DNA of 64,000 nt from Rodentibacter abscessus (GCF_047160095.1 NZ_AP038785.1:1922001-1986000), one strand, 5' to 3'; shown: positions 1 to 9,476, counted from the stretch's first letter. The notes: generated by a model from the sequence alone, not told the origin. A program made the numbers and translations.

Positions 1-25
1 TTAAAACAATTTCCCATATTGGCAT
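1..25 (-). CDS. Possible start of a further operon gene (partial)
   Basis: Reading leftward, an AAGGA ribosome-binding site is followed by ATG at 25 and eight open codons (MPIWEIVL) before the window edge. It lies just downstream of fabR on the same strand, so it could be the next gene of that operon. Eight codons are too few to identify a family, and the open frame could be chance. Confidence 0.25.
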
Positions 26-79
26 ATTTTTTTCCTTATTAATTCAATACAAAAAATTCAACGAATTTTGACCGCACTT

Positions 80-706
80 TTATTTTTGATGTAAATGTTT
101 TTCCTTGTGTGCCGCAAAATCCGCACCTTTTGCAATCATACGTAATTGTAAAATTACCCGTTCTTTAAGTTGATCCCGTTCTTGTTTATTCATATCCAAT
201 GCATTCGCTCCTGCCGTAAAAACGATGGTTACGATGCCTTCCGCTTGAACATAAGCGATATATTGCGAATAATCGTTTTTTTGTGCAATGTATTCGGCGA
301 GTTCATCTACAAAATGTTTAATTTCACGGGCTGCCGCGGTACGGAACGCTTGTGATGTGCCGGAACTTTCTCGTAATAATAGACGGAATACGTTGGTGCT
401 ATTAGTGATAAATTCAAAAAAAGTATCAACCGAAACGGAAATTACGCTACCGCCCGCGTCAATGCGTTTACGTGCTTGGCGCATAAGTTGTCGTAAAATC
501 AAGCCAGCTTCATCTACCATTTCTAAGCCAAGTTCATCCATATCACTGAAGTGGCGATAAAATGAGGTCGGCGCAATACCGGCTTCACGTGCAACTTCGC
601 GTAAACTTAAATTAGAAAAACTTTTTTCAGCACTGAGCTGATTAAACGCCGCGTCTATCAATGCCCGACGTGTTTTTTCTTTTTGAATTGCGCGAATGCC
701 CGCCAT
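80..706 (-). CDS. fabR: FabR, TetR-family repressor of unsaturated fatty acid synthesis
   Basis: Cytoplasmic TetR-type regulator of 208 aa. In E. coli FabR senses the unsaturated/saturated acyl balance and represses fabA and fabB. The N-terminal helix-turn-helix (about residues 27-55, containing LREVAREAGIAPTSFYRHF) is nearly the same as in E. coli FabR, and the similarity continues through the ligand domain (RLLLRESSGTS, EIKHFVDEL, VTIVFTAGA). The length is normal. Its ATG shares one base with the oxyR stop codon (TAATG), so the two genes are probably translationally coupled. A DNA uptake sequence follows the stop codon. Confidence 0.93.
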   Translation of the reverse strand: MAGIRAIQKEKTRRALIDAAFNQLSAEKSFSNLSLREVAREAGIAPTSFYRHFSDMDELGLEMVDEAGLILRQLMRQARKRIDAGGSVISVSVDTFFEFITNSTNVFRLLLRESSGTSQAFRTAAAREIKHFVDELAEYIAQKNDYSQYIAYVQAEGIVTIVFTAGANALDMNKQERDQLKERVILQLRMIAKGADFAAHKEKHLHQK

Positions 707-1611
707 TATTTTTCCCCAACAAGAATGGATTTTACTTTATCACGAACAGCATCGGCAACACGCTCGTAACGATTGCGTAATGGTGAGCCCGGTCGATAAA
801 CAAGAGTTATGCTCCGAGCCGGTTCCGGTGAATGGCATGGAATGTATTTTACGCCTTGGCGTGAACCTTCGTTTAACACGGCAAGCTCCGGCATAAAGGT
901 CATACCGACATTGGCGGCGACCATATTACGTAGGGTTTCGAGGCTGGTTGCTTGGTAGTGTGCATTTTCTCTAGCGCCGGCGGTGAAGCAATAATCTAGG
1001 GTTTGATTACGCAAGCAATGTCCATCATCCAGCATTAACATTTCTTGTCCGTTGAGCTGATTGATCGGAATTTTTTGTTCTTTTGCCCAAGGGTGGCTTT
1101 CGGAAACGGCGAGCAACATTTTTTCTTCAAAAACAGGGACTTCAATAAAGGCTTCCGTTTCTTGTACTCGTGCTAAAATAGCACAATCTAAACGTCCGGT
1201 TTCAAGCTGTTCTAATAATTGGTGAGTTTGCGCCTCATAGAGGAAAACTTCTAAGTCAGGGAAGGCTTCTTTTAAGGTCGGCATAATATAAGGCAAGAGA
1301 TAAGGCCCTAAAGTCGGGATTAGTCCGATATGCAACGGACCTGTCATTTCTTTACCTTGATTGCTTGCCATTTCTTTTAGGCGTTTTACTTCACGCAAAA
1401 TGGTGCGGGCTTGTTCAACTAAAAGCATTCCCGATTGGGTAAAAAGCACTTTTCGACTTGTACGTTCTAATAAAATAATGCCGAGTTCATCTTCTAATTT
1501 TCGGATTTGTCCGCTTAATGTCGGTTGGCTTACGTTGCAAGAATCAGCGGCTCGGCGGAAATGTTTATATTCTGATAAAGCGACTAAATATTCTAGATCT
1601 CGAATGTTCAT
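706..1611 (-). CDS. oxyR: OxyR, LysR-family peroxide sensor
   Basis: LysR-family activator of the hydrogen-peroxide response, 301 aa. The N-terminal winged helix-turn-helix covers about residues 1-60 (NIRDLEYLVALSEYKHFRRAA). The two redox cysteines fall at C199 (GHCLR) and C208 (DYCF), the same positions as the disulfide-forming pair of E. coli OxyR. The gene is divergent from the peroxidase gene pgdX across a 121-bp intergenic region, a layout typical of a regulator controlling its neighbour. It is followed by fabR with a TAATG junction. Confidence 0.96.
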   Translation of the reverse strand: MNIRDLEYLVALSEYKHFRRAADSCNVSQPTLSGQIRKLEDELGIILLERTSRKVLFTQSGMLLVEQARTILREVKRLKEMASNQGKEMTGPLHIGLIPTLGPYLLPYIMPTLKEAFPDLEVFLYEAQTHQLLEQLETGRLDCAILARVQETEAFIEVPVFEEKMLLAVSESHPWAKEQKIPINQLNGQEMLMLDDGHCLRNQTLDYCFTAGARENAHYQATSLETLRNMVAANVGMTFMPELAVLNEGSRQGVKYIPCHSPEPARSITLVYRPGSPLRNRYERVADAVRDKVKSILVGEK

Positions 1612-1642
1612 TGAATGTCCTTATAGAGAAAGTCAATTGAAA

Positions 1643-1688
1643 GGATAGAATTAATTGATTGCGACTATATCATAAATTTGACTATAAT
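1643..1688 (+). promoter_or_regulatory. Predicted pgdX promoter with possible OxyR site
   Basis: A -35 TTGCGA (1659-1664) and -10 TATAAT (1683-1688) are separated by 18 bp. ATAG (1645-1648) and CTAT (1665-1668) half-site motifs overlap the -35 region, as in OxyR-type operators, but their spacing does not match the E. coli consensus exactly. Assignment to OxyR rests mainly on the divergent oxyR gene and the peroxidase product. Confidence 0.5.
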
Positions 1689-1732
1689 CCACAGCTTAAG
1701 TAGTACTTCAATTTAAATGTAAGGAGAAAAAT

Positions 1733-2464
1733 ATGGCTTTAATCGATATGTCCGGTAAAAAAGTGCCGAATGTGACATTCCATACCCGTCAAGGCGATGC
1801 TTGGGTTGATGTAACAACAAGCGAATTATTTGATAATAAAACCGTTGTCGTATTCTCATTGCCAGGGGCATTCACTCCAACTTGTTCATCTACTCATTTA
1901 CCACGTTATAACGAATTAGCATGTGAATTTAAAGCGGCAGGTGTTGATGACATCATTTGTGTTTCTGTGAACGATACTTTCGTAATGAATGCTTGGAAAG
2001 CCGATCAAGAGTCTGAAAATATCACAGTGATTCCGGATGGTAACGGTGAGTTTACCGAAGGTATGGGAATGCTTGTCGGTAAAGAAGATTTAGGTTTTGG
2101 TAAACGTTCATGGCGTTATTCTATGCTGGTGAAAAACGGCGTAGTAGAAAAAATGTTTATCGAGCCGGAAGAGCCGGGTGATCCGTTCAAAGTATCCGAT
2201 GCCGATACGATGCTCAAATACTTGAAACCGGGTTGGACAGCGAAACCTTCCGTTTCCGTGTTTACAAAACCGGGTTGCCCGTTCTGTGCAAAAGCGAAAG
2301 CCTTGTTAAAAGCAAAAGGTTATACTTTTGAAGAGATCGTGTTAGGTCGTGATGCGAGCACGATTTCTGTTCGCGCAATCACCGGAAAAACCAGTGTTCC
2401 GCAAGTATTTATCGGTGGTCAATACATCGGTGGTAGTGATGATCTAGAAAAATACTTTGGTTAA
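1733..2464 (+). CDS. pgdX: Hybrid peroxiredoxin-glutaredoxin peroxidase
   Basis: Glutathione-dependent peroxidase fusing two domains, 243 aa, as in H. influenzae hybrid Prx5 (PGdx). The N-terminal peroxiredoxin-5 domain (about 1-165) carries the peroxidatic cysteine C51 in PGAFTPTC. The C-terminal glutaredoxin domain (about 172-243) has the CPFC active site at C182-C185 and the GSDDL glutathione-binding segment. The fused glutaredoxin regenerates the peroxidase with glutathione, so no separate reductant protein is needed. A strong AAGGAG site precedes the ATG. The divergent oxyR suggests peroxide induction. Confidence 0.95.
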   Translation: MALIDMSGKKVPNVTFHTRQGDAWVDVTTSELFDNKTVVVFSLPGAFTPTCSSTHLPRYNELACEFKAAGVDDIICVSVNDTFVMNAWKADQESENITVIPDGNGEFTEGMGMLVGKEDLGFGKRSWRYSMLVKNGVVEKMFIEPEEPGDPFKVSDADTMLKYLKPGWTAKPSVSVFTKPGCPFCAKAKALLKAKGYTFEEIVLGRDASTISVRAITGKTSVPQVFIGGQYIGGSDDLEKYFG

Positions 2465-2514
2465 TAGAAAAGATTATTTTAGCTAATTGATTTATTTTAT
2501 TTAGGACTTTAACG

Positions 2515-2546
2515 AAAAGCCAAACGCCGCAAAGCGTTTGGCTTTT
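2515..2546 (+). terminator. Intrinsic terminator of pgdX
   Basis: AAAAGCCAAACGC (2515-2527) pairs perfectly with GCGTTTGGCTTTT (2534-2546) across a 6-nt loop and runs into TTTTTT. Confidence 0.9.
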
Positions 2547-2573
2547 TTGTTTTATTGGTAAGCGATAAAATTT

Positions 2574-2681
2574 CGGTATTATGTATCAGTTGCACAAAAT
2601 GGAGTAGGGTGTGTTAGCCAAAGGCGTAACGCACCCTACATTTGAATTAAAAAGTCTTTTTGCAAGTGATACATAATACCG
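2574..2681. mobile_element. MITE-like element, copy 1 (short form, 108 bp)
   Basis: The left end CGGTATTATGTATCAGTTGC and right end GCAAGTGATACATAATACCG are terminal inverted repeats differing at one base in 20. The core is a hairpin of GTAGGGTGTGTTAGCC and GGCGTAACGCACCCTAC. The element is bounded by a perfect 8-bp direct repeat TAAAATTT (2566-2573 and 2682-2689), the signature of a transposition event. It sits just downstream of the pgdX terminator and contains no coding sequence. Confidence 0.88.
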
Positions 2682-2709
2682 TAAAATTTATCAAATTTTT
2701 GACCGCACT

Positions 2710-3183
2710 TTATCCTTTTATTAATGCGATGAGTTTATCGCCGAAGAAATAAAAAATCAGCCCGAACGCAACAATCGCTAAGCCAATGAGTTTAGTGATA
2801 TTTGCTTCTCTAACAGGCATACCGATTAAACCGAAATGGTCAATGGTGGAAGCGGTGATTAATTGCCCTACGATGATAAAAAATAACATTGCCGTAATAC
2901 CAAGTTTCGGTGCTAATAATACCGTAGTGAAAACCACTAATGCCCCAAGCGCACCGCCGATTAATTTCCACCAAGGTTGTTGCGGAAGCGAAGTCAATCC
3001 TGACCATAGGTCGGTTTTAAACAATGCGATGATAAAGAGCAAAATAGTTCCTACCGCAAAAGAAATAAATGTTGCAATAATAGGCTCATTACCCACCGCT
3101 TTTGCCAATTGAGTATTAATTGCAGATTGCGAGGCAAGCGCCACACCTGCAATCAGCGATACTAGGATATAAATCACAAACAT
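2710..3183 (-). CDS. DMT-superfamily inner-membrane transporter (YdcZ/DUF606 type)
   Basis: Small hydrophobic protein of 157 aa with five apparent membrane segments and no signal cleavage site. The N-terminal pattern (LASQSAINTQLAKAVGNEP) and the later VGQLITASTIDHFGLIG stretch match the DMT family PF04657 (YdcZ). Such proteins are half-size drug/metabolite transporters that work as dimers. The substrate is unknown. The gene stands alone, convergent with pgdX and divergent from brnQ. A DNA uptake sequence overlaps the region just past the stop codon. Confidence 0.8.
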   Translation of the reverse strand: MFVIYILVSLIAGVALASQSAINTQLAKAVGNEPIIATFISFAVGTILLFIIALFKTDLWSGLTSLPQQPWWKLIGGALGALVVFTTVLLAPKLGITAMLFFIIVGQLITASTIDHFGLIGMPVREANITKLIGLAIVAFGLIFYFFGDKLIALIKG

Positions 3184-3338
3184 AGAACCTCCTAAAAATA
3201 GAAATTATAGGTGGTTTCGTTTAATCTTTAAATGTAAAAATTTTCGCTGAAATTTTATGAATTTTTAACCGCACTTTATTTAGATACTGCGTTTATCGTG
3301 CTATACTCCGCCGCCCGATTATTATAAATAAGATAACA

Positions 3339-4652
3339 ATGATGCTAAAAAAAGCAGGATTAACTGGGCTTTTATTATTCGGTATGTTTTTTGGTGCCGG
3401 TAATTTAATTTTTCCACCAAGTTTAGGTGCATTATCCGGCGAGCAATTTTGGCCGGCAATTTTAGGATTTGTATTATCCGGTGTCGGCATTGCAATCCTC
3501 ACCCTAATTATCGGAATGCTAAATCCCAAAGGTTATGTCGATGAAATCTCACGAAAAATTTCCCCTAGGCTCGCAACACTTTACCTTGTGATTTTGTATC
3601 TTTCGATAGGGCCTTTCTTCGCAATTCCACGTACTGCAACCGTCGCTTATGAAGTCGGTATTTCACCTATGTTATCGGAAAGTATGAGTTCAGAAGGATT
3701 AGGTATTTTCACCTTGTTATACTTTCTTGCTGCTTATTTTATTGCGCTTAATCCCTCTAAAATTTTAGATAGTATCGGGCGAATTCTTACACCCATTTTT
3801 GCATTATTGATTGTCATTTTGGTAGTATTGGGAATCGTAAAATACGGGGCTAATGCTCCTCAAGTTGCCATAGGAAACTATGCGAAAGAAGCATTCGGAA
3901 CAGGTTTTATTGAAGGCTATAATACGTTAGACGCTTTGGCTTCTGTTGCATTTAGCGTAGTTGCAGTTCAAACATTAAAGCGATTGGGATTTCATTCCCG
4001 CAAAGAATACGTTTCAACGATTTGGCTTGTCGGTGTTGTTGTCGCACTAGGTTTTAGCGTGCTTTATATCGGATTAGCCTATTTGGGGAATCATTTCCCT
4101 GTACCGTCAGAAGTGATGAATAGTGAAACGAATAAAGGCGTATATATTTTATCGCAAGCCACTCAAGCGATTTTCGGTCAATCCGCACAATGGTTTTTAG
4201 CCGTGATGGTGGCGATAACTTGTTTTACCACCACAGCAGGGTTGATCGTTTCTACCGCTGAATTTTTTGCATCACGTTTTCCCCGTTTCTCTTATAGCCT
4301 ATATGCCACAATATTCACATTACTCGGGTTGGGCGTAGCAAATTTAGGATTGAATGCGATTATCCGCTTTTCTTTACCGGTACTTTTGATTCTTTATCCG
4401 GTGACTATTTCAATTGTCATTTTAGTGATGGTGAACAAATGCCTCACACTCTCAAAAATGGGAATGCGATTAACCGTGGCATTCGTGACGATCATTTCAT
4501 TGATGAGTGTATTAGGGGAGCAGTTTGGCATTGTCACAGTGATGAACTTGATTCGGCATTTACCTTTCTCAGACATCTCCCTGCCTTGGCTGTTACCTGC
4601 TTTGGCTGGATTGGGATTTGCGATAATATTGCCGAATCGTCAAAAAGGGTAA
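3339..4652 (+). CDS. brnQ: BrnQ, branched-chain amino acid cation symporter
   Basis: LIVCS-family inner-membrane carrier for leucine, isoleucine and valine driven by a cation gradient, 437 aa with about 12 membrane spans. The family signature GAGNLIFPP is at residues 19-27, followed by GFVLSGVGIAILTL and the LDALASVAFSVV region typical of BrnQ. The sequence starts with two adjacent methionines, and either could be used. It is monocistronic, with its own terminator. Confidence 0.92.
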   Translation: MMLKKAGLTGLLLFGMFFGAGNLIFPPSLGALSGEQFWPAILGFVLSGVGIAILTLIIGMLNPKGYVDEISRKISPRLATLYLVILYLSIGPFFAIPRTATVAYEVGISPMLSESMSSEGLGIFTLLYFLAAYFIALNPSKILDSIGRILTPIFALLIVILVVLGIVKYGANAPQVAIGNYAKEAFGTGFIEGYNTLDALASVAFSVVAVQTLKRLGFHSRKEYVSTIWLVGVVVALGFSVLYIGLAYLGNHFPVPSEVMNSETNKGVYILSQATQAIFGQSAQWFLAVMVAITCFTTTAGLIVSTAEFFASRFPRFSYSLYATIFTLLGLGVANLGLNAIIRFSLPVLLILYPVTISIVILVMVNKCLTLSKMGMRLTVAFVTIISLMSVLGEQFGIVTVMNLIRHLPFSDISLPWLLPALAGLGFAIILPNRQKG

Positions 4653-4658
4653 ATCAAT

Positions 4659-4688
4659 ACAAAACGGAAGTGATTGCTTCCGTTTTGT
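4659..4688 (+). terminator. Terminator between brnQ and the MBL-fold gene
   Basis: ACAAAACGGAAG (4659-4670) pairs perfectly with CTTCCGTTTTGT (4677-4688), loop TGATTG. The stem is symmetric enough to serve the convergent gene as well, but no long T-run follows on either strand. Confidence 0.75.
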
Positions 4689-4710
4689 GTTATCTAAATC
4701 TCACAGCTTG

Positions 4711-5583
4711 TTAGAATTTCACCACTTCTCCGTCTTCAGGAATGTCAACATTTTGGATTTTTTCAGCTTCTACGAATTTGCGTAAATCTTTACGGTAAAC
4801 CGACATATGGTTTACTGCATCCATATGTACGGCAATTAATTTTGTATTAGGTACAAGTTTACGTGCGTGAGCAACATCTTGTGTCCCCATAATAATCCCC
4901 CCGTCAAAGCCTAATACGCGCGCATCGCCGGTGTTCATAATCATCACTTCAGGCTTGTAACGATTAAGCGCTTTATTGACATCTGCCGTCCAGATGGTAT
5001 CGCCGGCTAGATAAATGGTTTTATGACCTTTTGCTTGGAATACGACTCCCATTGCTTCGTCTAATAATGCGCTTAATTCCGGTACTTCATACATCTCGGT
5101 TGTTCCGTGTGAGCCGCCGGTTTTATATAGTGTGATATCGTAAAATTGAATACCTCGCTCAGCCGATAGGCTTTCAATATTGGTGAAACCTTGAGATTTT
5201 AACAATTCACTATCATGCTCGTTTTGAACGAAGATTTTAATTGATTTTGGTAAGATTTTTTGTGCCACTTCATCCCAGTGATCTAAGTGTGTATGTGTTA
5301 CGATGATCGCATCTACATCTTTAAATGATTCTTCTGCCTTCATCGGCAACTCAACTAACGGGTTGCGCAAATGGCTATTTAATGTGCCTTCAAAACCGGC
5401 ATAACGCCCTTTTTCCGCTAACATCGGATCGACCAAAAATGTTTTACCTGCATAGTTAATGCGACCTGTTGCGTTGCGAATGTGCTGATAACTATCCGTG
5501 GTTTTAGGAGCTATGTCGGTCGCAAAAGAAGTTGTAGTTGCTACAGCAAGTGTTACCGTACTTATTAATGTTTTTAAGTTCAT
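4711..5583 (-). CDS. Periplasmic metallo-beta-lactamase-fold hydrolase
   Basis: 290-aa protein with a Sec signal peptide (cleavage probably after SFA, residue 21), so it is exported. The metal-binding motif HTHLDH is at residues 97-102, followed by a GDT-type aspartate segment (YLAGDTIWT) and a late histidine (AVHMDAVNH). This places it in the COG2220 (UlaG-like) branch of the MBL superfamily, not among true beta-lactamases. The substrate is unknown. It is divergent from a GlxA-type regulator 147 bp away, its most likely controller. Confidence 0.82.
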   Translation of the reverse strand: MNLKTLISTVTLAVATTTSFATDIAPKTTDSYQHIRNATGRINYAGKTFLVDPMLAEKGRYAGFEGTLNSHLRNPLVELPMKAEESFKDVDAIIVTHTHLDHWDEVAQKILPKSIKIFVQNEHDSELLKSQGFTNIESLSAERGIQFYDITLYKTGGSHGTTEMYEVPELSALLDEAMGVVFQAKGHKTIYLAGDTIWTADVNKALNRYKPEVMIMNTGDARVLGFDGGIIMGTQDVAHARKLVPNTKLIAVHMDAVNHMSVYRKDLRKFVEAEKIQNVDIPEDGEVVKF

Positions 5584-5730
5584 ATTGTTTCCTCTATTTA
5601 TTAATTGTCTAAACCAATGTGCACATTATAGAAAGCGGGCAAATCGCAAGAAATAGAAAATAAATCATAAAACATAAAAATCAGGTCAATTTATGATAGA
5701 GTGAAATTTATTTATAGGATAAAGATAGAA

Positions 5731-6672
5731 ATGCTTACCATCGCTCTTATTGTGTATGATCATATAATGCCGATTCACTTTTCAATGGCATATTCCGCTT
5801 TTAGTATTAAAGACGAACAAAATCAATCGCTTTTTCATCTGAAAGTTGTCAGTGATAATCCTGATAATTTTCAACACTCGTTGTTACATATTCGGCTGGA
5901 CGGTGGGTTAGAATATTTAGATGAGGCGGATATTGTGGTGATGACCGGTTGGAATGATACAGCAACTCAACCTAGCGAAAAATTGCTTGAATCCTTGCGT
6001 CGAGCTTATGCTCGCGGGGCAACGGTAGTGGGGTTATGTTATGGTAGCTATGTGTTGGCATGTGCGGGATTGCTGAACGGAAAAAAAGCAACCAGTCATT
6101 GGTTGGGGGAACAAGAATTTTCTCACCGTTTTCCTGCGGTTAAATGGGATTTTAACCCGATTTATTTGGAAGATGAGCGAATTATCACATCAGCGGGTTC
6201 GGTTGCTTCACTTGATTGTTGTCTTTCCATCATACGGAATATCTACGGCGTGAAAACAGCCAATCATATTGCGCGATTATTGGTTATTCCACCTCATCGT
6301 GAAGGTGGGCAGGCTCAATTTATTGAGCAACCGATTGCTCGTGCAACATCAAATACCAATATCAATGAGTTACTTGCATTTTTATCTGAAAATTTGACCG
6401 CACTTCATCAGATTGATGATCTCGCAGAACGCCTTTCTATGAGTCGTAGCACTTTTACCCGACATTTTCGCAAGGCCACGGGTATGTCCGTTAATCAATG
6501 GCTTATTGAAGCCCGTTTACAACGTGCCCGTGATTTGCTCGAAAGCTCCGCTCTCTCTATTACCGATATTGCGCTTCACAGTGGTTTCAATAGCGATATT
6601 GCTTTTCGACAACATTTTACGAAGAAGCACAAAGTCACGCCAAGCCGGTGGCGGAAACGATTTAGGCTGTAG
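5731..6672 (+). CDS. GlxA-family transcriptional regulator (DJ-1/PfpI domain plus AraC HTH)
   Basis: 313-aa regulator. The N-terminal DJ-1/PfpI-like amidotransferase domain covers about residues 1-170, with the nucleophile-elbow cysteine C103 in VVGLCYGSYVLA. The C-terminal AraC domain (about 210-313) has two helix-turn-helix units (IDDLAERLSMSRSTFTRHF and ITDIALHSGFNSDIAFRQHF). The frame opens at a GTG at 5701, but the ATG at 5731 gives the standard MLTIALIVYD start of the DJ-1 fold with an upstream AGGA. The effector is unknown. It probably controls the divergent MBL-fold hydrolase and itself. Confidence 0.85.
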   Translation: MLTIALIVYDHIMPIHFSMAYSAFSIKDEQNQSLFHLKVVSDNPDNFQHSLLHIRLDGGLEYLDEADIVVMTGWNDTATQPSEKLLESLRRAYARGATVVGLCYGSYVLACAGLLNGKKATSHWLGEQEFSHRFPAVKWDFNPIYLEDERIITSAGSVASLDCCLSIIRNIYGVKTANHIARLLVIPPHREGGQAQFIEQPIARATSNTNINELLAFLSENLTALHQIDDLAERLSMSRSTFTRHFRKATGMSVNQWLIEARLQRARDLLESSALSITDIALHSGFNSDIAFRQHFTKKHKVTPSRWRKRFRL

Positions 6673-6758
6673 AGCGGGTGATGGAATAATACTGTTGCAA
6701 CCATAAAATGGTGCTAGTTTATTTAGCGTATTTGTGTCGTTTTCTAAAATTAAAAAAC

Positions 6759-6786
6759 AACCGCACTTCGGTTCCCCAAAGTGCGG
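6759..6786 (-). terminator. Inverted uptake-sequence pair, terminator of adhE
   Basis: ACCGCACTT (6759-6767) and AAGTGCGGT (6778-6786) form a stem. Read leftward it runs into TTGTTTTTTAATTTT, so it works best as the adhE terminator. It may also stop transcripts from the convergent GlxA-type gene. Confidence 0.8.
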
Positions 6787-6812
6787 TCGATTTTCCTTGT
6801 GTTTTTTAGCGA

Positions 6813-9437
6813 TTAGTAATCTTTCGGATTATAACCCTGGTAAGCACGAGTTAAAATCTCTTCCATATCAGCAACTAATGGCAAGCGTGGGTTGGCAGGC
6901 GAGCATTGATCTTCAAAAGCGAGCAAGGCGATTTCACGGCGGGCAGCCAGCCATTCTTGTTCGTCTAATCCTTGTTCTTTGAAGGACATTTTTACGCCAA
7001 GACGTAAGGCTAAATCATAACAAGCCTGAGCGTAAGATTTCACACCTTCTTCCGGTGTGGCACAAGGTAAACCCAGCATACGTGCAATTTCTTGATATTT
7101 CACATCCGCTTTATAGTAGTTATATTTCGGCCAAGTTGCGGTTTTTTCCGGACGAGTGCCGTTATAGCGAATTACGTGTGGCATTAAAATGGCATTGGTA
7201 CGTCCGTGTGGGGTGTGGAAACGCCCACCGATTTTGTGTGCCAGTGAATGGTTCATTCCTAAGAATGCGTTAGCAAACGCCATACCCGCCATTGTGGAGG
7301 CATTGTGCATTTTTTCACGTGCTTCAGGATCTTTTTCTTTGACGGATTTTTCAAGATGTTCAAATACCAATTTAATTGCCTGTAATGCTAAACCGTCGGT
7401 AAAGTCGTTAGCGAGTACGGAAACATAAGCTTCTGTAGCGTGGGTTAATACGTCCAAGCCCGTATCTGCCGCAACCTGTGACGGCACTGTCATTACTAAT
7501 GCCGGGTCAACAATTGCAACGGTTGGTGTTAATGAATAATCGGCAATTGGATATTTTTTATCACCTTCGGTAATTACCGCAAATGGTGTAACTTCAGAAC
7601 CAGTACCCGATGTGGTCGGAATACCGATAAAACGGGCTTTACGTCCTAATTGTGGGAATTTAAACGCACGTTTGCGAATATCCATAAATTTTTGGACTAA
7701 ATCACGGAAATCGACTTCAGGTTGTTCATAGAATAACCACATTACTTTTGCCGCATCCATTGCCGAACCACCGCCTAATGCGATAATGGTGTCAGGTTGG
7801 TAGCTACGCAATAATTCTGTACCACGGCGTACGGTTTCAATGGACGGGTCAGGTTCAACATCGGCAAATAATTGGTAGGTTACGTGGTTACCACGAGCGG
7901 TAATTTGGTTAGCAATTTTTTCTACAAAACCGAGATCAACCATTGTGCGGTCGGTAACAATCACCACACGTTCCATTCCCTTCATTGATTGTAAATATTG
8001 GATTGAATCACGTTCAAAATAGATTTTGGAAGGCACTTTAAACCATTGCATATTATTTCTCCGTCTGCCCACTCGTTTAATGTTGATTAAATTGACTGCA
8101 CTTACGTTGTTGCCTACGGCGTTTTTACCGTAAGAACCACAACCTAAAGTAAGAGACGGGAGGAAAGAGTTATACACATCACCAATACCGCCAAAGGTGG
8201 ATGGAGAGTTCCAAATCACACGAATAGCTTTGACACGTTCGCCAAATGCTTTGGCAAGTTCTGCATTAGTCGTGTGAATCGCGGCGGAATGTCCTAAACC
8301 GTGGAATTCTACCATTTGTTCCGCTTTGTTTAAGCCGTCTTCTGTAGAAGTAGCTTTGACTAAGGCTAATACCGGGGATAATTTTTCACGGGTTAATGGT
8401 TCTTTTTCGCCCACTTCTTTGCATTCAGCCAATAAAATATTGGTGCGTGGCGGTACTTTAAAACCTGCTTGTTCTGCAATCCAAGTGGCAGGTTTACCCA
8501 CTACATTGGCGTTTAGTTTCGCTCCTGCACAGTTTTTGCTCTCTGCTTTCACTCCGAACATTAGTTCTTCCAGCATTGCTTTTTCTTTTTTATTCACTGA
8601 ATAAACACCATAAGATTGCATTTCTTTGATGAATTCATCATAAATTTCTTCATCGACAATTGCTGCTTGTTCAGAGGCACAGACCATTCCATTGTCGAAA
8701 GATTTTGACATTACAATATCGTGAACGGCTTGTTTTAAATTTGCTGATTTTTCTACATAAGCCGGCACGTTTCCTGCGCCAACGCCCAGTGCGGGTTTAC
8801 CGCAAGAATAAGCCGCTTCTACCATTGCATTTCCTCCGGTGGCTAAAATGGTAGCAATACCGGGGTGTTTCATTAATGCGGATGTGCCTTCCATTGAAGG
8901 ATGTTCAATCCATTGAATACAGTTTTTCGGCGCGCCTGCTGCCACTGCCGCTTCATAAACAATGCGAGCGGCGTGGGCGGAAGATTGCTGTGCGGAAGGG
9001 TGGAACGCAAATACAATCGGGTTGCGGGTTTTCAAGGCAATTAATGATTTGAAAATGGCGGTGGAGGTTGGGTTAGTCGTTGGTGTAACACCACAAATTA
9101 CGCCGACAGGATCGGCAATTTCCGTGATACCTGTTACATCATCTTCACTAATTACCCCAACGGTTTTCAGGTTACGCATATTATTAACCACATATTCGCA
9201 AGCAAATAGGTTCTTAGTGGCTTTATCTTCAAACACGCCACGCCCCGTTTCTTCATAGGCGTGCATTGCTAGCACCCCGTGTTTATCTAATGCGGCAACC
9301 GAGGCTTTGGCAACAATATAGTTGACTTGCTCTTGGTTCAGTTGGCGAAATCCTTCAAGGGCAAGTAACCCTTTTTCCACCAAAGCATTAACCTCAGCTT
9401 GTGCCGGGCTGATTGCATTTTCCACTACATTACTCAT
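6813..9437 (-). CDS. adhE: AdhE, bifunctional acetaldehyde-CoA / alcohol dehydrogenase
   Basis: Fermentation enzyme of 874 aa that reduces acetyl-CoA to acetaldehyde and then ethanol while reoxidising NADH. The N-terminal CoA-acylating aldehyde dehydrogenase (about 1-440) has catalytic C253 in NGMVCASEQA. The C-terminal iron alcohol dehydrogenase (about 450-874) carries GGGSAMDAAK and the metal-binding histidine region NHSLAHKIGGRFHTPHG. The length is close to the E. coli protein (891 aa). It is monocistronic and divergent from satP, with FNR-like and CRP-like sites upstream that fit anaerobic and carbon control. Confidence 0.97.
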   Translation of the reverse strand: MSNVVENAISPAQAEVNALVEKGLLALEGFRQLNQEQVNYIVAKASVAALDKHGVLAMHAYEETGRGVFEDKATKNLFACEYVVNNMRNLKTVGVISEDDVTGITEIADPVGVICGVTPTTNPTSTAIFKSLIALKTRNPIVFAFHPSAQQSSAHAARIVYEAAVAAGAPKNCIQWIEHPSMEGTSALMKHPGIATILATGGNAMVEAAYSCGKPALGVGAGNVPAYVEKSANLKQAVHDIVMSKSFDNGMVCASEQAAIVDEEIYDEFIKEMQSYGVYSVNKKEKAMLEELMFGVKAESKNCAGAKLNANVVGKPATWIAEQAGFKVPPRTNILLAECKEVGEKEPLTREKLSPVLALVKATSTEDGLNKAEQMVEFHGLGHSAAIHTTNAELAKAFGERVKAIRVIWNSPSTFGGIGDVYNSFLPSLTLGCGSYGKNAVGNNVSAVNLINIKRVGRRRNNMQWFKVPSKIYFERDSIQYLQSMKGMERVVIVTDRTMVDLGFVEKIANQITARGNHVTYQLFADVEPDPSIETVRRGTELLRSYQPDTIIALGGGSAMDAAKVMWLFYEQPEVDFRDLVQKFMDIRKRAFKFPQLGRKARFIGIPTTSGTGSEVTPFAVITEGDKKYPIADYSLTPTVAIVDPALVMTVPSQVAADTGLDVLTHATEAYVSVLANDFTDGLALQAIKLVFEHLEKSVKEKDPEAREKMHNASTMAGMAFANAFLGMNHSLAHKIGGRFHTPHGRTNAILMPHVIRYNGTRPEKTATWPKYNYYKADVKYQEIARMLGLPCATPEEGVKSYAQACYDLALRLGVKMSFKEQGLDEQEWLAARREIALLAFEDQCSPANPRLPLVADMEEILTRAYQGYNPKDY

Positions 9438-9476
9438 AGTTTTCTCCTAAAGTTTTTAATTATTTAACTGGTTGTC

